64,000 nucleotides of DNA, taken from assembly GCA_011947345.1 (NCBI GenBank), contig JAAVTG010000519.1:806001-870000 (forward strand), in the 5' to 3' direction. Of this stretch, positions 20,539 to 31,938 are shown one piece after another (the first letter of the stretch is position 1; each line of letters begins with the position of its first letter). The notes under the pieces were generated by a model. That model was given only the letters and a program-made list of their open reading frames with translations, did not search any database and was not told the DNA's origin. This DNA comes from Phytophthora quininea (taxonomy: Eukaryota; Oomycota; Peronosporomycetes; Peronosporales; Peronosporaceae). Position numbers and translations under genes: made by a program.

Positions 20539-21465
20539 TTACGAAGGGCTCTGGCGCCACGCTGCAATCTCGTCCTTGGTGGCCTGCGACGTACCCACAT
20601 GCTCGTGTTCATACCCGAAGCGCAGGCGGCAGCCTTCCACGCCGCAGTCGTAGCCAGAAGGTTCCTCTTGATCGCCAGCAGCTTGCTGCTTGCTGCGTCC
20701 ACTTGCACTGTTCCTCGAATTGTGATCCTGCCGCTCGGTGGCCAGTACATTGCAGTTCGTCAGCCACGGCAAGAAGCGCGCCTCCCAGAGCAGCTCCAGC
20801 CCGGGGGCCAGCGTCGTGGCATCAAGTACGACCGAGTCCACGCGCTCACCACGTCGGAACGCCGCCAAGCACGGCACTGACGGCAGTCTCAGCTGTCGCA
20901 GTGCGTCATCGCCGCCTCCAGCTTGCACGACGTAGAACTTGGAGCCTGCGAACCTCTGGGCGACTGCAGTCATCTCAGTCCTCATGGCACGGACAAAGTC
21001 CGTGTCTTCTTGAGCAGTGACCGCCAACACCACTCTGGGGACTTCAGGCTGGGTCTGCAGCTGCTGCAGAAGTGAAGACAATGACGCATCCAGCACGACC
21101 GTGTAGCCGTCGGCTGCGTGTTTGGCCGCTTGCTCCAGCTGCTGTCTCCTTGCTAGTAGCAAGGCTTCCATGCCGAATTCGTCATCGCTGTCGTCAAAGT
21201 CCGAGTCCAACTCCGCGTCATCTTGTGTAGTAGCTTTTTGTTGAGGGATTGGTGCTTGGGTGGCTGGTACAGTTGACACTGGCGGCTGGAAGAGCTGCTG
21301 CCGCATCTTGACGTTGTTGGACGTCGGGTCGTGCGCCGTCAGCAGCGCCTTGAGCTTCATGGCCTTGTCGAAGTTCTGCTGGTCGCGCTCGCAGCACGAC
21401 GCCAGCGTCGGGTCCGTCGCCAGGTCCAGCTCATGGTCGTGGTCATGGCCGCAGCTCGTCGCCAT
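20539..21465 (-). CDS. thioredoxin-fold protein, possibly phosducin/TXNDC9-like
   Basis: A single uninterrupted frame gives 308 residues. The N terminus is His/Asp/Cys-rich (MATSCGHDHDHELD, LASCCERD). An acidic stretch (DSDFDDSDDEFG) is followed by a helix (LLARRQQLEQA), then a thioredoxin-like core with alternating strands (VVLAVTAQED, KFYVVQAG, VPCLAAFRRGERVD). There is no CxxC redox pair in the core, so a phosducin-like or other non-redox role is more likely. The C terminus has a possible metal site (CGVEGC and HEH). The gene is divergent from the mitochondrial RNA polymerase gene, with a shared 135-base promoter region. The exact family is uncertain. Confidence 0.75.
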   Translation of the reverse strand: MATSCGHDHDHELDLATDPTLASCCERDQQNFDKAMKLKALLTAHDPTSNNVKMRQQLFQPPVSTVPATQAPIPQQKATTQDDAELDSDFDDSDDEFGMEALLLARRQQLEQAAKHAADGYTVVLDASLSSLLQQLQTQPEVPRVVLAVTAQEDTDFVRAMRTEMTAVAQRFAGSKFYVVQAGGGDDALRQLRLPSVPCLAAFRRGERVDSVVLDATTLAPGLELLWEARFLPWLTNCNVLATERQDHNSRNSASGRSKQQAAGDQEEPSGYDCGVEGCRLRFGYEHEHVGTSQATKDEIAAWRQSPS

Positions 21466-21600
21466 GGTTTGTCGATTTCGTACTTATATGAATCCGTTCG
21501 GGTCTTTTCATTGGCTGAAAAGACGACCTCGTTTCTGGCCCAGTCATTGTCTCGCAGATCTCTCGCAGCCTCACACTCTTGAGCTTCCTACGCCAAGCAG

Positions 21601-24600
21601 ATGCAGGTCTCGCTCCGCTCTACGCGTCTGGCGCTGCGCGCTCGGGCGCGTCGTCAGGCACACAGCTCGCTGAGTGTCTTGTGCCGCAGCAAGACCTCTC
21701 TGGCGCCCGCAGACGCCGCCGTGGCCGCGTCCGCCGACGTCGAGTATGAGAGCATGACCCCTCGACTAGAAGAGGCCGATTGGGCCATCCGCGCGCAGCA
21801 ATTAATCCCCAGACCCACTCTGGAGAAGAAGCACAGCGCTCTGGAGTCGCTGAGCAAAGGTCTGGAGGAGCTACTGGGCCCCGAAGACCTGCTGGGGCTG
21901 GAGACGACTCCTCCGGCCATCGCCAAGAGCTCCCGCGCCTTCATCTCGGACGAGGACGTGGACAAATGGCTTGAGGACTTTACGATCCCCCAGACACAGC
22001 TGGACAAGTGCTCAACGCCCGAAGAAGTGCAGGAGATGAGACGGCGCTATGCCAGACAGCTCCGACTCGAGTGCTCGGTCTACGAGATGGCTGTGGACAG
22101 GTACAGAGAGGGCCACGACAAAGTACGACAGATGGGTCGCTCCACAGAGACCAACGCAGCCAAACTGCTCATCGACAAGTGGAGCCCCAAAATCCGAAAC
22201 CACATTACGGCCGAGCAGAAGGGCATTGCTGGTGGCAACCACGGCACAGACAGTAATGTTTACGGCGGGGCTTTTATGCTGCTGGAACCGGACGTGCTCG
22301 CCTCCACGAGCATGCATATTATGCTGAACTCGTGTCTGATGGAGCCCAAAGGACCAAAATTCATCAAGCTGGCACTGGCCTTGGGCAAGGCTGTGCAGGA
22401 GGAGATTATCAAGGTCAAGGAGAAGGCCACCAAAGAGCCATGGGAGACGCCAGCAAGTTCTATCTGGACAGAGTTAAAAGCGTCAATAACGCGAGCGTTC
22501 GCGACAAGATGAAGGAGGCTTGCGACACTGTGGGCGCCTGGGACAAGAAGCTGCAGCTCAAGGTGGGCGCGGCCTTGATCGACTGCATCCAGCGCACGTG
22601 CTTCGTGCCCGACCAGCATGGCGACGTGTCCACTCCGGAACTATGTGCGGCCAAGGGAAGACCTGCCCCCGAGCCTGCGTTTCTCCACGACTACGTTTTT
22701 GAACGCAACCGCCGCGCTGGTGTGATTCACATCAACAGTAAGATCACTGATACCGTGCTTTCCACGTCCCCCAGCGCTAACGTCCTCCCGTGGACTGCAC
22801 GTTACCTTCCGATGCTGGTGCCGCCGCGACCGTGGGTTAACGTTGTGAACGGAGGATACTTGAAACTCCGCACGAAAATCATGCGACAACGTGATTCGGC
22901 TTGGCAAATTGACTGCGTCATGCGTGGAGAGATGGATGACATCCTGAAGGCGCTGAATCTCATGTCTGAAGTGCCCTGGGTCATCAACAAGGAGGTGTTG
23001 GATGTGGTTCTCGCTGTTTGGGCGGATGGCGGCGACTTTGGCGACCTTCCGTCTCGTAGAGATGTCCCTCTGCCGGATCCCAACAGCCCTGAGTTTGAAA
23101 AGAACCCGGAACTGTACAACAAGAACGTTCGCAAGGTAAGCACACTGTTTATTGTTTGTACCGCAGCAGAATCAAGCCCACATGATGCAATCCTACGTCA
23201 TGTGGGTTCAAACTGCATGCAAAAGCAAGCGGTTGCTACTTGGATGCTGTTGGACATTTGCCGTCTTTGAGCGTTTCGAGAGGCTCCTCATTTCGGAGCT
23301 TTGCGACCCACAAACGAACACGTTTGATCATGCGAAATACTTACAAAATCATGATATTTATTTTACAGATTGAACAACTGAACCGCGAACTGCACTCGCT
23401 GCGATGCGATACGTTGTACAAGCTCCAAGTCGCCGAGGAGTTCAAGGACGAGCCCGAGCTGTACTACCCGTACAATATGGACTTCCGCGGCCGTGTGTAT
23501 CCGATCCCACCGAACCTTAACCATCTAGGCTCGGATCTTTCACGTAGTCTGCTGATCTTCCGCGACCGCAAGCCCTTGGGCGAGCATGGTCTGCGTTGGA
23601 TGAAGATCCATTTGGCTAATGTGTTCGGCGTCGACAAGTGCTCGTTCGATGAGCGTGTGGAGTTTGTGGATGCCCATCTGGACAAGGTGGCGGCGTCTGC
23701 GGCCAATCCTCTTGGCGACGGCGACTGTGCGTGGTGGAAGGACGCCGACTACCCGTTCTTGGCACTCGGAGTGTGCTTTGAGCTCAAGCGGGCGATTGAA
23801 TCGCCCGACCCGACACAGTACATGTCGAACATTCCGATCCATCAGGACGGCTCGTGCAATGGGCTTCAGCACTACGCTGCTCTTGGCCGAGACTATACGG
23901 GTGGCGCGCAGGTGAATCTCGTGCCAGCGCCTCGTCCTAGTGACGTCTACATGGGTGTGGCGACGCAGGTAATGTCAAAGGTAGAGCGTGATGCCGCTTT
24001 AGATGTGCCCTCTGTCGAAGAGGTCCGAGCGATGATGGAAACCTTACCAAAAAGGCCAAAGAAGGCTGACGGCAGCGCTGATGAAGATTACACAGAGCCA
24101 CCTGAAGTCACGCGGCGTCGTAGTGAACTTCGACTGTTGTACGAGCAGGCGATGAAGAAGAAGTGCGCTCACTTCCTTGAGGGTACCATCTCCCGGAAGG
24201 TCGTCAAGCAAACGGTCATGACGAGTGTGTACGGCGTCACGTACATTGGCGCGCGCAAACAGATCTCAGCTCGTCTGCACGAGACGTTCCTGACGAAAGG
24301 CCACATTGTAGACGAGAAGTTAGAAGACGACATTTACCATGCGTCCTGCTACTGTGCCGAGCTCACGATGGGCTCGATGGGAGACCTCTTCAACTCTGCA
24401 CGAAGCATCATGGCGTGGCTTGCCAGGTGCGCTGCTAAGGTCGGGGACAGTGGCCAGCCCATGTCCTGGATCACACCGCTAGGCCTGCCGGTTGTGCAGC
24501 CGTACCGCAAAAAGTCGACGCAGCAGGTCCGCACGAAGGTGCAGCACGTCCTCCTGGTGGACAGCGACGCTCAAGATGTGAGTATTGGCCGGCAAAAGTC

Positions 24601-24908
24601 GGCGTTTCCGCCCAACTTTGTGCACTCGCTGGACTCGACACATGATGATGACAGCACGTCGCTGCCTGGAGGACGAGGGCATCGCCTTCGCCGCTGTGCA
24701 CGACAGTTACTGGACGCACGCCTGCTCGGTGGACATTATGAACCGACGACTGCGAGAGCAGTTCGTGGACTTGTACGAGCAGCCGCTACTGGAGGATCTG
24801 TTGATGCAGCTACGTATGCGCTTCCCTGACATGGAGTTCGACGACGTGCCGCAGCTAGGAGATCTGGATCTCCGCAGCGTGCTCAGAAGTCCCTACTTCT
24901 TCAACTAA
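21601..24908 (+). CDS. POLRMT: mitochondrial DNA-directed RNA polymerase (T7-like)
   Basis: The product starts with an Arg-rich, acid-free presequence ([19 protein letters not shown]) for mitochondrial import. Polymerase motifs are strong: [32 protein letters not shown] (motif A with catalytic Asp), [19 protein letters not shown] (motif B) and [12 protein letters not shown] (motif C with catalytic Asp), ending YFFN. One intron (23136-23368, GTAAGC...ACAG) lies between NVRK and IEQL. The frame breaks twice, at 22437-22439 (KEP to AMGDASKF) and at 24638-24644 (DST to MMMTA). Both are inside invariant sequence of an essential gene, so sequence error is likelier than loss. It would transcribe the mitochondrial genome. 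Confidence 0.95.
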
Positions 24909-25236
24909 AAGCCTTCTCTAGTAGCTGGGGTCTGCAACAACGCGTATTTTATGCCTCACCCGACGGGGTGTGTCTTTAGAGCTGTAATAACACTTTCCAC
25001 TTGTCAACAGAAGAAACATGTTGATGTTGCCTTTCAAAGATGGATACACTACTGAAAATCGCACTTAGCCTGGAGACGCCGAATCATCCTCGAATCCTCC
25101 GCAAAGTGAATGGCCCGAGGCCTCACGACGCGTTCGTGAGAGCTCCGCTCCATCTTCCTCCGCCTCTTCCCCTTCTTCTCCAAGTCTGCTGTAGCTAGAG
25201 TGTTTAAACTGCAATCAACTGAAAAGGTTTGCCGCA
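24909..25236. other. intergenic, no certain gene
   Basis: A minus-strand open stretch (25049-25237) encodes a basic 62-residue segment (KKGKRRRKMERSSHERVV) but has no ATG at its start. It is probably promoter-region chance sequence. Confidence 0.4.
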
Positions 25237-25672
25237 ATGGAAGACACTGCGTTCGCTCAGGGCATGTTCGTGGCGCTCTGGCCCAAGGTGGAGCGCTGCC
25301 ACAACTACGTGGCGCTACTTTTGGCGGCCCAGGAGAAGCTCCAGCAAACGGTGGACGAACTGATCGCCGGTGGGATAAAATATAATGACTTGGTTTTGAT
25401 AGCCGACTGCAGGAAGTAATTGGATCTGGTGGTGTGATTGAATTGGTTTAGGCCTTGAAGAGGCGGAGAAGGCCCAGGGCAGCTCGCTCGTGAGCTACGC
25501 GGACCGACTGCGCAATTTCCCGGCGCGTGTGGAGCGGCTGCAGAAGAAGTTGGCGAGGATCGAAGACCGCCTGCTGGCCATGAAGGTGTCGCGCAACCGT
25601 GGAGCAAGCAGCGTGGCCAAGTTCCAGGTTGAAGAGACGACGACCATGCCGTACGCGTCGCCGCTGTTTTGA
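25237..25672 (+). CDS. small coiled-coil protein, Snapin/BLOC-1-like
   Basis: Exon 1 (25237-25369) and exon 2 (25452-25672) are separated by an 82-base intron (GTGGGA...TTTAG) and give 117 residues. The sequence is mostly helical with heptad character: VERCHNYVALLLAAQEKLQ, VDELIAGLEEAEKAQ, then LRNFPARVERLQKKLARIEDRL. Length and the two-helix layout resemble Snapin and other BLOC-1/BORC subunits, which act in lysosome and endosome positioning. The assignment rests on pattern alone. The C-terminal 25 residues are Ser/Thr-rich and unstructured. Confidence 0.6.
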
Positions 25673-25849
25673 TCAAGAGAGTGATGAAGAGCTTTGGAGT
25701 GAGGATCATTCTGGGGTTGTTGAAGGTCCCAACTGCAGTCAAAGCATGGAGTGGGAGGCCAACCTGGGACTATTACGTACATGTCGAATAAATTGGGTAT
25801 TTATATGTCAAGCTGAGGAGTGATCCTCTTCCCAATTGCCAACTATACT

Positions 25850-26304
25850 TTACTCCTTCGCCGCTGCTTGTTTTGCTTTGCGTTGCATCGCCAGCGTCTT
25901 GTTCGTGTTCCATAAACTGCATTAAAAGTTTTGTCAGGTTAGAAACTGTTAGCAACAACAGAATAGCACCCCACCTCCTCTCCTCCGTAGAAATGTTAGG
26001 TCGGCGTAGCTGTGGCGGTGCGAATGGAGCGATTTTTGCTTTCGAATAGGCTCCCACTCTCCACTTTTACAGCTTTTGTTGCTGGTTTCGTGGGTTCTTC
26101 GCTTTTCCGTTTGACCGAGTGACTGGCGGTCAACACCTCACTGGTGTCGCTCGCCAGCAGCTCATCAGCAGACGGCAGGATCGTCGCATTGGCACTTCTA
26201 GACGCTGCAGCAGCGGTGTTGCTGACTGGACTCTTGACTGGAGACGAAGACTCGTCGTTAGAGGAAGAGGAAGCGTATTCGTCGCCAAGCAGGAACGACG
26301 CCAT
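25850..26304 (-). CDS. conserved-looking hypothetical protein, two exons
   Basis: ATG 26304 starts MASFLLGDEYASSSS. It continues with a Ser/Ala-rich region, ILPSADELLAS and a basic HSVKRKSEE patch. At the A-run around 26033-26037 one base fewer restores a frame with KIAPFAPPQLRRPNISTEER. A 58-base intron (25917-25974, GTGGGG...GCAG) then joins to LWNTNKTLAMQRKAKQ and a stop at 25850. The product would be about 125 residues. The PPQLRRPN-x-STE block and the basic tail look conserved, perhaps a nuclear protein, but I cannot name the family. It is divergent from the next gene. Confidence 0.6.
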
Positions 26305-26459
26305 GATTGGAAACCACAACGAAAACTATACCGACAAACTTGTCATCCGTCCTCATTATTGCTTTCTACAACCTATTCTTTCCCGTTATAGACGGGATGT
26401 CAGCTCCACATCTATTTGTCGTCAATACTCCTCATTGGCTCATATCCTCACTAGCAAAA

Positions 26460-27089
26460 ATGTCTTCGTATGGCAAGACCGTCGGCGGCAAGCTGACGCT
26501 GAAGGGTGGCCTCTCTCTCAAGCCCAAGAAGCACAAGAAGAAGCACAAGAAACGCTCGCATGACGACATTAAACAGGACAAAGAAGACACGCCTCAGCCC
26601 TTTGAACTGGTCAAGACGCGCGGCAGTGGCCGGCTCTTGAGTTCTGGCACGACGTTGATGGGCCAAGTGGGCTCCAAGTTCCTACAGGAGCTGACAGTAG
26701 GGGATGCCATTATCATCCAACACCCCACGACTCTCAAGGAGGAGACGCGTATCGTGCGCATGGTGCTGAGCGACGTCTCGGCCAGTATCAGCTCCGCCTT
26801 CAGCTCGGATTTAGTGTCGTCCACTCCGTTTTACTTTATTAAAGCTCCTCCAGAAGAGCAGAAGGACGAGGAGCAGGAGCAGCAAAAGAGACATAAGAAG
26901 GAGCAGGATTCAGCGTTCGGAACGTATGCAGGAGGCACAGAACGAGGAGGACAGTACACTTACAGAGTCAAGAAGAGCGGCGCCTATGGAGGGTATGCGA
27001 TCGTCAAAGAGGATGCCAATGTGGAGAGAAGTCGAGAGGAATTACTGGACATCCGAGCCAAGAAGAAGGGCGACAGGCATTGCATGTGA
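26460..27089 (+). CDS. hypothetical Lys-rich protein
   Basis: A single frame of 209 residues begins MSSYGKTVGGKLTLKGGLSL followed by a very basic KPKKHKKKHKKRSH block, likely a nuclear or nucleolar signal. The middle (GRLLSSGTTLMGQVG, FLQELTVGDAIIIQHP, TRIVRMVLSD) looks like a small beta domain, and the C terminus (REELLDIRAKKKGDRHCM) is charged and ends near a Cys. I do not recognise the family. A CTCATTGG-type initiator-like sequence lies just upstream of the ATG. Confidence 0.7.
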   Translation: MSSYGKTVGGKLTLKGGLSLKPKKHKKKHKKRSHDDIKQDKEDTPQPFELVKTRGSGRLLSSGTTLMGQVGSKFLQELTVGDAIIIQHPTTLKEETRIVRMVLSDVSASISSAFSSDLVSSTPFYFIKAPPEEQKDEEQEQQKRHKKEQDSAFGTYAGGTERGGQYTYRVKKSGAYGGYAIVKEDANVERSREELLDIRAKKKGDRHCM

Positions 27090-27606
27090 GCCAGGAGGTG
27101 GTTGGCTGTCATGAGGAGATTGTAATGAGCCGTTCGTGCCCTTCTTTTGCTGACTCGGCTGTTGGGCAAGTTGGATCAAACTTCTCTCTAATGTACCAGG
27201 ATGTTTAGCCTGTAGCCTCTGAATTCATCAAACCGCTTTCAACCAGTTTTCGTTGCGCCCAGCTGGACGATACCATAGCGGTCAAGACACTTTTTTCTTA
27301 CGAGAACAGTGTTTCTAAGGAGCGACATACTAGTTAATTGCAAGACAAGATCGAACCACCAGCGGACTTGAAAATGAAGAGCGATTGGCCTGCCTGGTGA
27401 CGATCACTGGTGTGACGTTTACAGTTCTGTCGGCCAAGAGTTGCTGCCCTTAAAGCCTTCGCCGTCGGCACAGAACGTTCTTTACGGTCCCATGATTACA
27501 TACGGTCATGCTGGTTGATTTGCAGTCCATCAACCCAAGTGTCATGTGTCGGGCCTCAGACGTCAGTTGGCGATTGGACCTCAAGCGTCCAAGTCTCACG
27601 TAACGG
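27090..27606. other. intergenic promoter region of the ABCC gene
   Basis: No ORF with recognisable content. It separates the Lys-rich protein from the transporter. Confidence 0.4.
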
Positions 27607-30600
27607 ATGACGACCAAGCAGCAGACTGAGCCGATCAACTCCAAGCAGCGAAACTACGACACATTCGAGAGCGTGGACACGACCAAGCTTCATACCCATG
27701 ACGCTGCCTCCTTCTGGACCAAACTCTTCTTCTCCCAAGCCAATCCGTTGATGGAGCTGGGCAACACTCGGCAGCTCAACGAACAAGATTTATACCAACT
27801 GGACAAAGGAATCCAGTCAGCTACTGCATTCCAAGACTTTTAGAGCGTTACCAACGACACAAGTCGGTCGGGAAGACTGTCGTGTCAGTCTATGGCGGGC
27901 CATTCCTCTTGGGAGGAGTCGGCATGCTCTTCACGACTGGATGCAGTGTCTTCGCCCCAGCAGTGCTCAACCACATGATCACAGCTTTTGGGGAGCCACA
28001 GATCGATCTGTTTGATCTCAGTCTTTGGCTCGGAGTCTTCTTCGTCTCAAGACTGATGAATGCCATCGTGATGACCCACTCCCGATACTATACAGAATTT
28101 GTGGCCGTACGGATGACGGTGGCGTTGAAGGCGCTGCTCTTCAGGAAGGCCATGCGTCGCAGCATTCGAAGCAAAGACGACACTGAAGTCGTGGATATCT
28201 CGAACCTCTTCTCGTCCGACGTCGACAACATTCTGTGGGCAGCTTTCGATGTGAATATGCTGTGGGTCACGCCCATCCAGATCGCTGCAGTTGTCTACAT
28301 GCTCTACTATGTGATCGGCGTCGCAGCGTTCGCTGGTCTCGCAGTCATCGCAGTTTCCATGTTGATAAGTTTTGGAATCGCCAAACTATCAGGAAGTGAA
28401 TATGAAAATATCATGAAGCACAAGGACGACCGCATGAAGGCCACCAAGGAAGTGTTTGGCGCCATCCAGATCGTAAAGTTGAACGCCTGGGAAGATAAAT
28501 TCGCAGACAAGATCCACAAACTGCGAGCTACGGAGCTGTCAGCCGTGAAGAAGTTCCTGTACTTGACATCAGCCAACATCTTCACGTTGTGGGCGTCTCC
28601 GCTGTTGGTCTCGGCCGTGTCGTTCGCAGTATATTCCATTGTCATGGAGAAGGAGCTGACAGCAGCCAAAGTATTCACTGCGATCGCTCTCTTCAACGCT
28701 ATTCGGGAGCCACTGCGAGGCCTGCCTTCAGTTATCCAACAGTTCATTCAGGCCAAGATCTCTCTTGATCGCTTCTCCGATTACATGTCTGTCGACGAAT
28801 TCGACATGGAGAATGTCGTTCGAAGTGACCCCACACAACCGAGCGATGTGATGGTATCGATCGACAACGGAGTGTTTGGTTGGAGCGAGACGCCACTGCT
28901 GAGTGACGTCAATCTGACTGTGAAGAAAGGGGATCTCGTGGTCGTTCATGGAGTCGTTGGAAGTGGCAAATCGTCGCTGTGTTCTGCTCTGCTTGGTGAA
29001 ATGAAGAAACTTTCGGGCAGCGTATTTGTTCGAGGCCGTGTTGCTTACTACTCGCAGCAGACGTGGATCCAGAACCTCACGATTCGTGACAATATTCTGT
29101 TCGGTCTTCCATACGACAAGGAAAAATATCTGCGAGTGATTAAATCTTGTGGACTGCTGCCGGACTTGAAGCAGTTTCCTGGAGGAGATTCCACCGAAAT
29201 CGGACAGAAAGGAATTAATCTGTCTGGAGGACAGAAGGCTCGCGTTTGTTTGGCTCGTGCGTGCTACTCAGACGCAGACATTTTCCTGTTGGACTCGCCG
29301 TTGGCCGCAGTTGACGCGGTTGTGCAGAGCCAAATCTTTCGAGACTGCATTTGCAATCTTCTGGCGGACAAGACGGTGGTGCTAGTGACCCATTCCGCTG
29401 ACATTATTGCTAGTGAGGTTGCCAACACGAAGGTTTTGGTGGAAGACGGTCAGCTGAAGATCACAAGCCAAGAAATTCGCCAACCTAGACGTTCATTCAT
29501 CCCCGATCTACCTGTGGAGGACCCCATGAAAAATTAATTGACGAGAAGACTGATAAAAACGTTAGCCGCCTTGTGGACGATGAAGAACGACACGAAGGTC
29601 GAGTGTCCGGACAAGTGTTCTTACGCTACTTTAACTCTCTCGGTGGTATTAAAGTTTGTGTCTTCCTTCTGGTGGTGCAAACGCTTTGGCAAGTGTTCCA
29701 GATCAGGAGTGACCTGTGGCTCAGCCACTGGACAGGTCAAAAGATGGCTCCTACAACCAAGACGAGACTGTGTACAACATGAAGGTGTATTCGTGGCTGG
29801 GGGCTGGAGCGGCATTCATGGTTTTGGTTCGGTCGATGACCGTCGCGACGGTCGGACTGCGTGCATCGCGGAATTTATTTGACAGCATGACGAAGTCCTT
29901 GTTGAAGGCCCTGCTTCGCTTCTTCGACGCGAATCCGATCGGTCGAATTGTGAATCGCTACGGAGACGACATGTCGGCTGTCGATTCGATGATCCCGTTC
30001 ATGTTTGGAGGGTTCCTGGCCATGCTCTTCATCACGGTTTTCCAGCTTGCCACGGCCGTTTACATGATGAATTTCTTGGGCGTCTTGATCCTTCCGCTGA
30101 TCTGGATCTACGTCAAGATCGCCAACTTTTACCTATCTCCATCACGAGAGATGGCTCGCCTGTGGAAAGTTTCGTCGTCTCCAATCCTCAGCCACGTCAC
30201 CGAGTCGGAAGAAGGCGTTGTAGTGATCCGATCGTTTGGTGATGAAGCGGTGGCTCGAATGATCAACGAGAACTTCGTCCGCAACGACATGAACAGCAGA
30301 TGCTGGGTCACAGAAGTTACTTCGCAGCAATGGTTTGAGATCCGCATGCAGTTCCTCGGCTGCGCAGTCATTTTCCTTGTCGTGTCGGGGCTTGTCTATC
30401 TACGAGACTTCTTGTCCCCAGGCATAGTCGGGCTGGCGTTCACCTACGCGCTCAGTGTTGACGATACGCTGTCCAGTCTCGTCCAAGAGTGGGCGTGGAT
30501 GGAGATTGAAATGGTGAGTCCTGAGCGCATTCTCGAGTACGCATCGCTCGAAGAGGAAGGCGGTCAGCGACCGCTTGTTATTGAACCTGACGCTTCTTGG

Positions 30601-31350
30601 CCTCGGGCTTCCACTGTTCAGTTCCAAGACGTCGTCTTTAACTATAAAGAAGGTGGGGCACCCGTGCTTAAGGGCTTGTCCTTCAGTATCAACAACAACG
30701 AGAAGATTGGCATTGTCGGTCGTACCGGAGCCGGTAAGTCGAGTCTGACCATGGCGTTGTTCCGTATCAATGAGCTGTTAGCTGGCAAGATTGTGATTGA
30801 CGGTGTGGACATTGCGTCGATGCCATTGCGGACGCTCCGATCCAACTTGTCCATCATCCCGCAGTCGCCGGTGTTGTTTAAGGGACCGCTGCGAGGCTAC
30901 ATGGACCCGTTTAACGAGTACAGCGATGTTGACATTTGGTCGGTGCTGGAGAAGGTTGGCATGAAAGAGCAGGTTTCAGCTCTGGAGAACCAGTTGATGT
31001 ACGAACTGACCGAGAACGGAGAGAACTTCAGTGTGGGCGAACGGCAAATGCTGTGCATGGCTCGAGCGCTGCTGACGCGGAGTCGTATCGTGGTGATGGA
31101 CGAAGCCACGGCCTCGATCGACCACGCGACAGAGAAGAAGCTGCAAGAAGTGGTCAACCACGAGTTCCGGGACGCCACGGTGCTGACGATCGCTCACCGA
31201 CTGGGCACGGTGCTGGACTCGGACCGCATCATGGTGTTGAGCGACGGCGGCGTGGTGGAGTTCGATACGCCTCGGAACCTTGTGAAGGATAGGGACGGTG
31301 TGTTCTACGAACTGGCAAAGGAAGGAGGATACCTCGACAAGCTGCAATGA
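27607..31350 (+). CDS. ABCC-type (MRP) ABC transporter
   Basis: The order is N-terminal cytosolic segment, TMD1, NBD1, TMD2, NBD2, about 1,245 residues. NBD1 has Walker A GVVGSGKSSLC, signature LSGGQKAR and Walker B IFLLDSPLAAVDA, where the usual acidic residue after Asp is Ser, as in degenerate ABCC site 1. NBD2 has GRTGAGKSSLTMA, signature SVGERQM and VVMDEATASID with the catalytic Glu. This is the asymmetric pattern of ABCC exporters of conjugates and xenobiotics, at the plasma or vacuolar membrane. The frame breaks at 27838-27841 (TTTT), 29522-29525 (CCCC) and 29739-29742 (AAAA). Each is repaired by one added base in the run, so the gene is probably intact. Confidence 0.93.
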
Positions 31351-31547
31351 ATACATTTCTGAACAGGTCGTCGGGTATAGTTGCGGTGCACGACACCGAT
31401 CCCGTCGCAACGTGGTCAAGTCACCAAAATACAATTGCAATGGACTAAAGGTGGTTTGAGGCGAAGCTACTTCGATTCGTTTACCCGTAGAAATCATCTC
31501 AAACTACGTCTAGGCGCTTGGTGGAGGAGGACGGGCACAGCGGTCGC

Positions 31548-31718
31548 CTAGATTGCATGGATGCCCATTGCCGGGGCTACCTGCAGGGGGTTGTAGTGTC
31601 CTGTATTTGCCACCGGTGGCCCCTGAATTGCACCGTAGCCGATGGCGGTAGCCTCTTCAGCATCCACTTGGGTCGTTGCCAGAAGTGCGGCGAAGAGGAG
31701 ACACTGGATAACCTTCAT
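31548..31718 (-). CDS. 56-residue secreted peptide
   Basis: ATG 31718 starts a clear signal peptide (MKVIQCLLFAALLATTQVDA, cleavage after residue 20), followed by a 36-residue mature part rich in Gly, Pro, Ala and aromatic residues (AIGYGAIQGPP, HYNPLQVAPAMG) with no Cys. It stops at TAG 31548. The peptide was found by reading the strand because it is short. It lies tail-to-tail with the ABCC gene, and an initiator-like element sits 40 bases upstream. The family is unknown; a wall-associated or apoplastic role is possible. Confidence 0.65.
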   Translation of the reverse strand: MKVIQCLLFAALLATTQVDAEEATAIGYGAIQGPPVANTGHYNPLQVAPAMGIHAI

Positions 31719-31757
31719 GCTGTTGTTGCTTGGTTGCTTGCTTGGTATTCAGGAAGT

Positions 31758-31771
31758 GAATCGAAGAATGA
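31758..31771 (-). promoter_or_regulatory. oomycete initiator-like element of the 56-residue peptide gene
   Basis: Minus-strand TCATTCTTCGATTC is near the oomycete Inr core TCATTYYNCAWTT, with one extra base, at the expected distance before the ATG. A TATATTCC sequence lies just upstream. Confidence 0.4.
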
Positions 31772-31938
31772 GAGGAATATACCCTCAAACAAAGCTCGTG
31801 TGTAGATTGATCTTCTTACAAATACACTACACGAGTTGCTGTGGATAATCATTCCAGGCCCCGTAAACCATCAGCGAATGCTTTCAGTTGGTTACGACCC
31901 CACGAAGATTTATCACAAAGATAGTTAGACCAGGAACA

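Noticed and set aside
21654..22007. Minus-strand ORFs opposite the mitochondrial RNA polymerase and other long genes
   Set aside because: They are antisense shadows of high-GC coding sequence without motifs of their own.
25049..25237. Minus-strand basic 62-codon ORF before the Snapin-like gene
   Set aside because: No ATG at its start, no recognisable domain, and it occupies the promoter region of the neighbouring gene.
27838..29742. Programmed ribosomal frameshifting as explanation for the ABCC breaks
   Set aside because: No slippery heptamer with a downstream structure is apparent, and the same pattern occurs in many unrelated genes, which points to base-calling.
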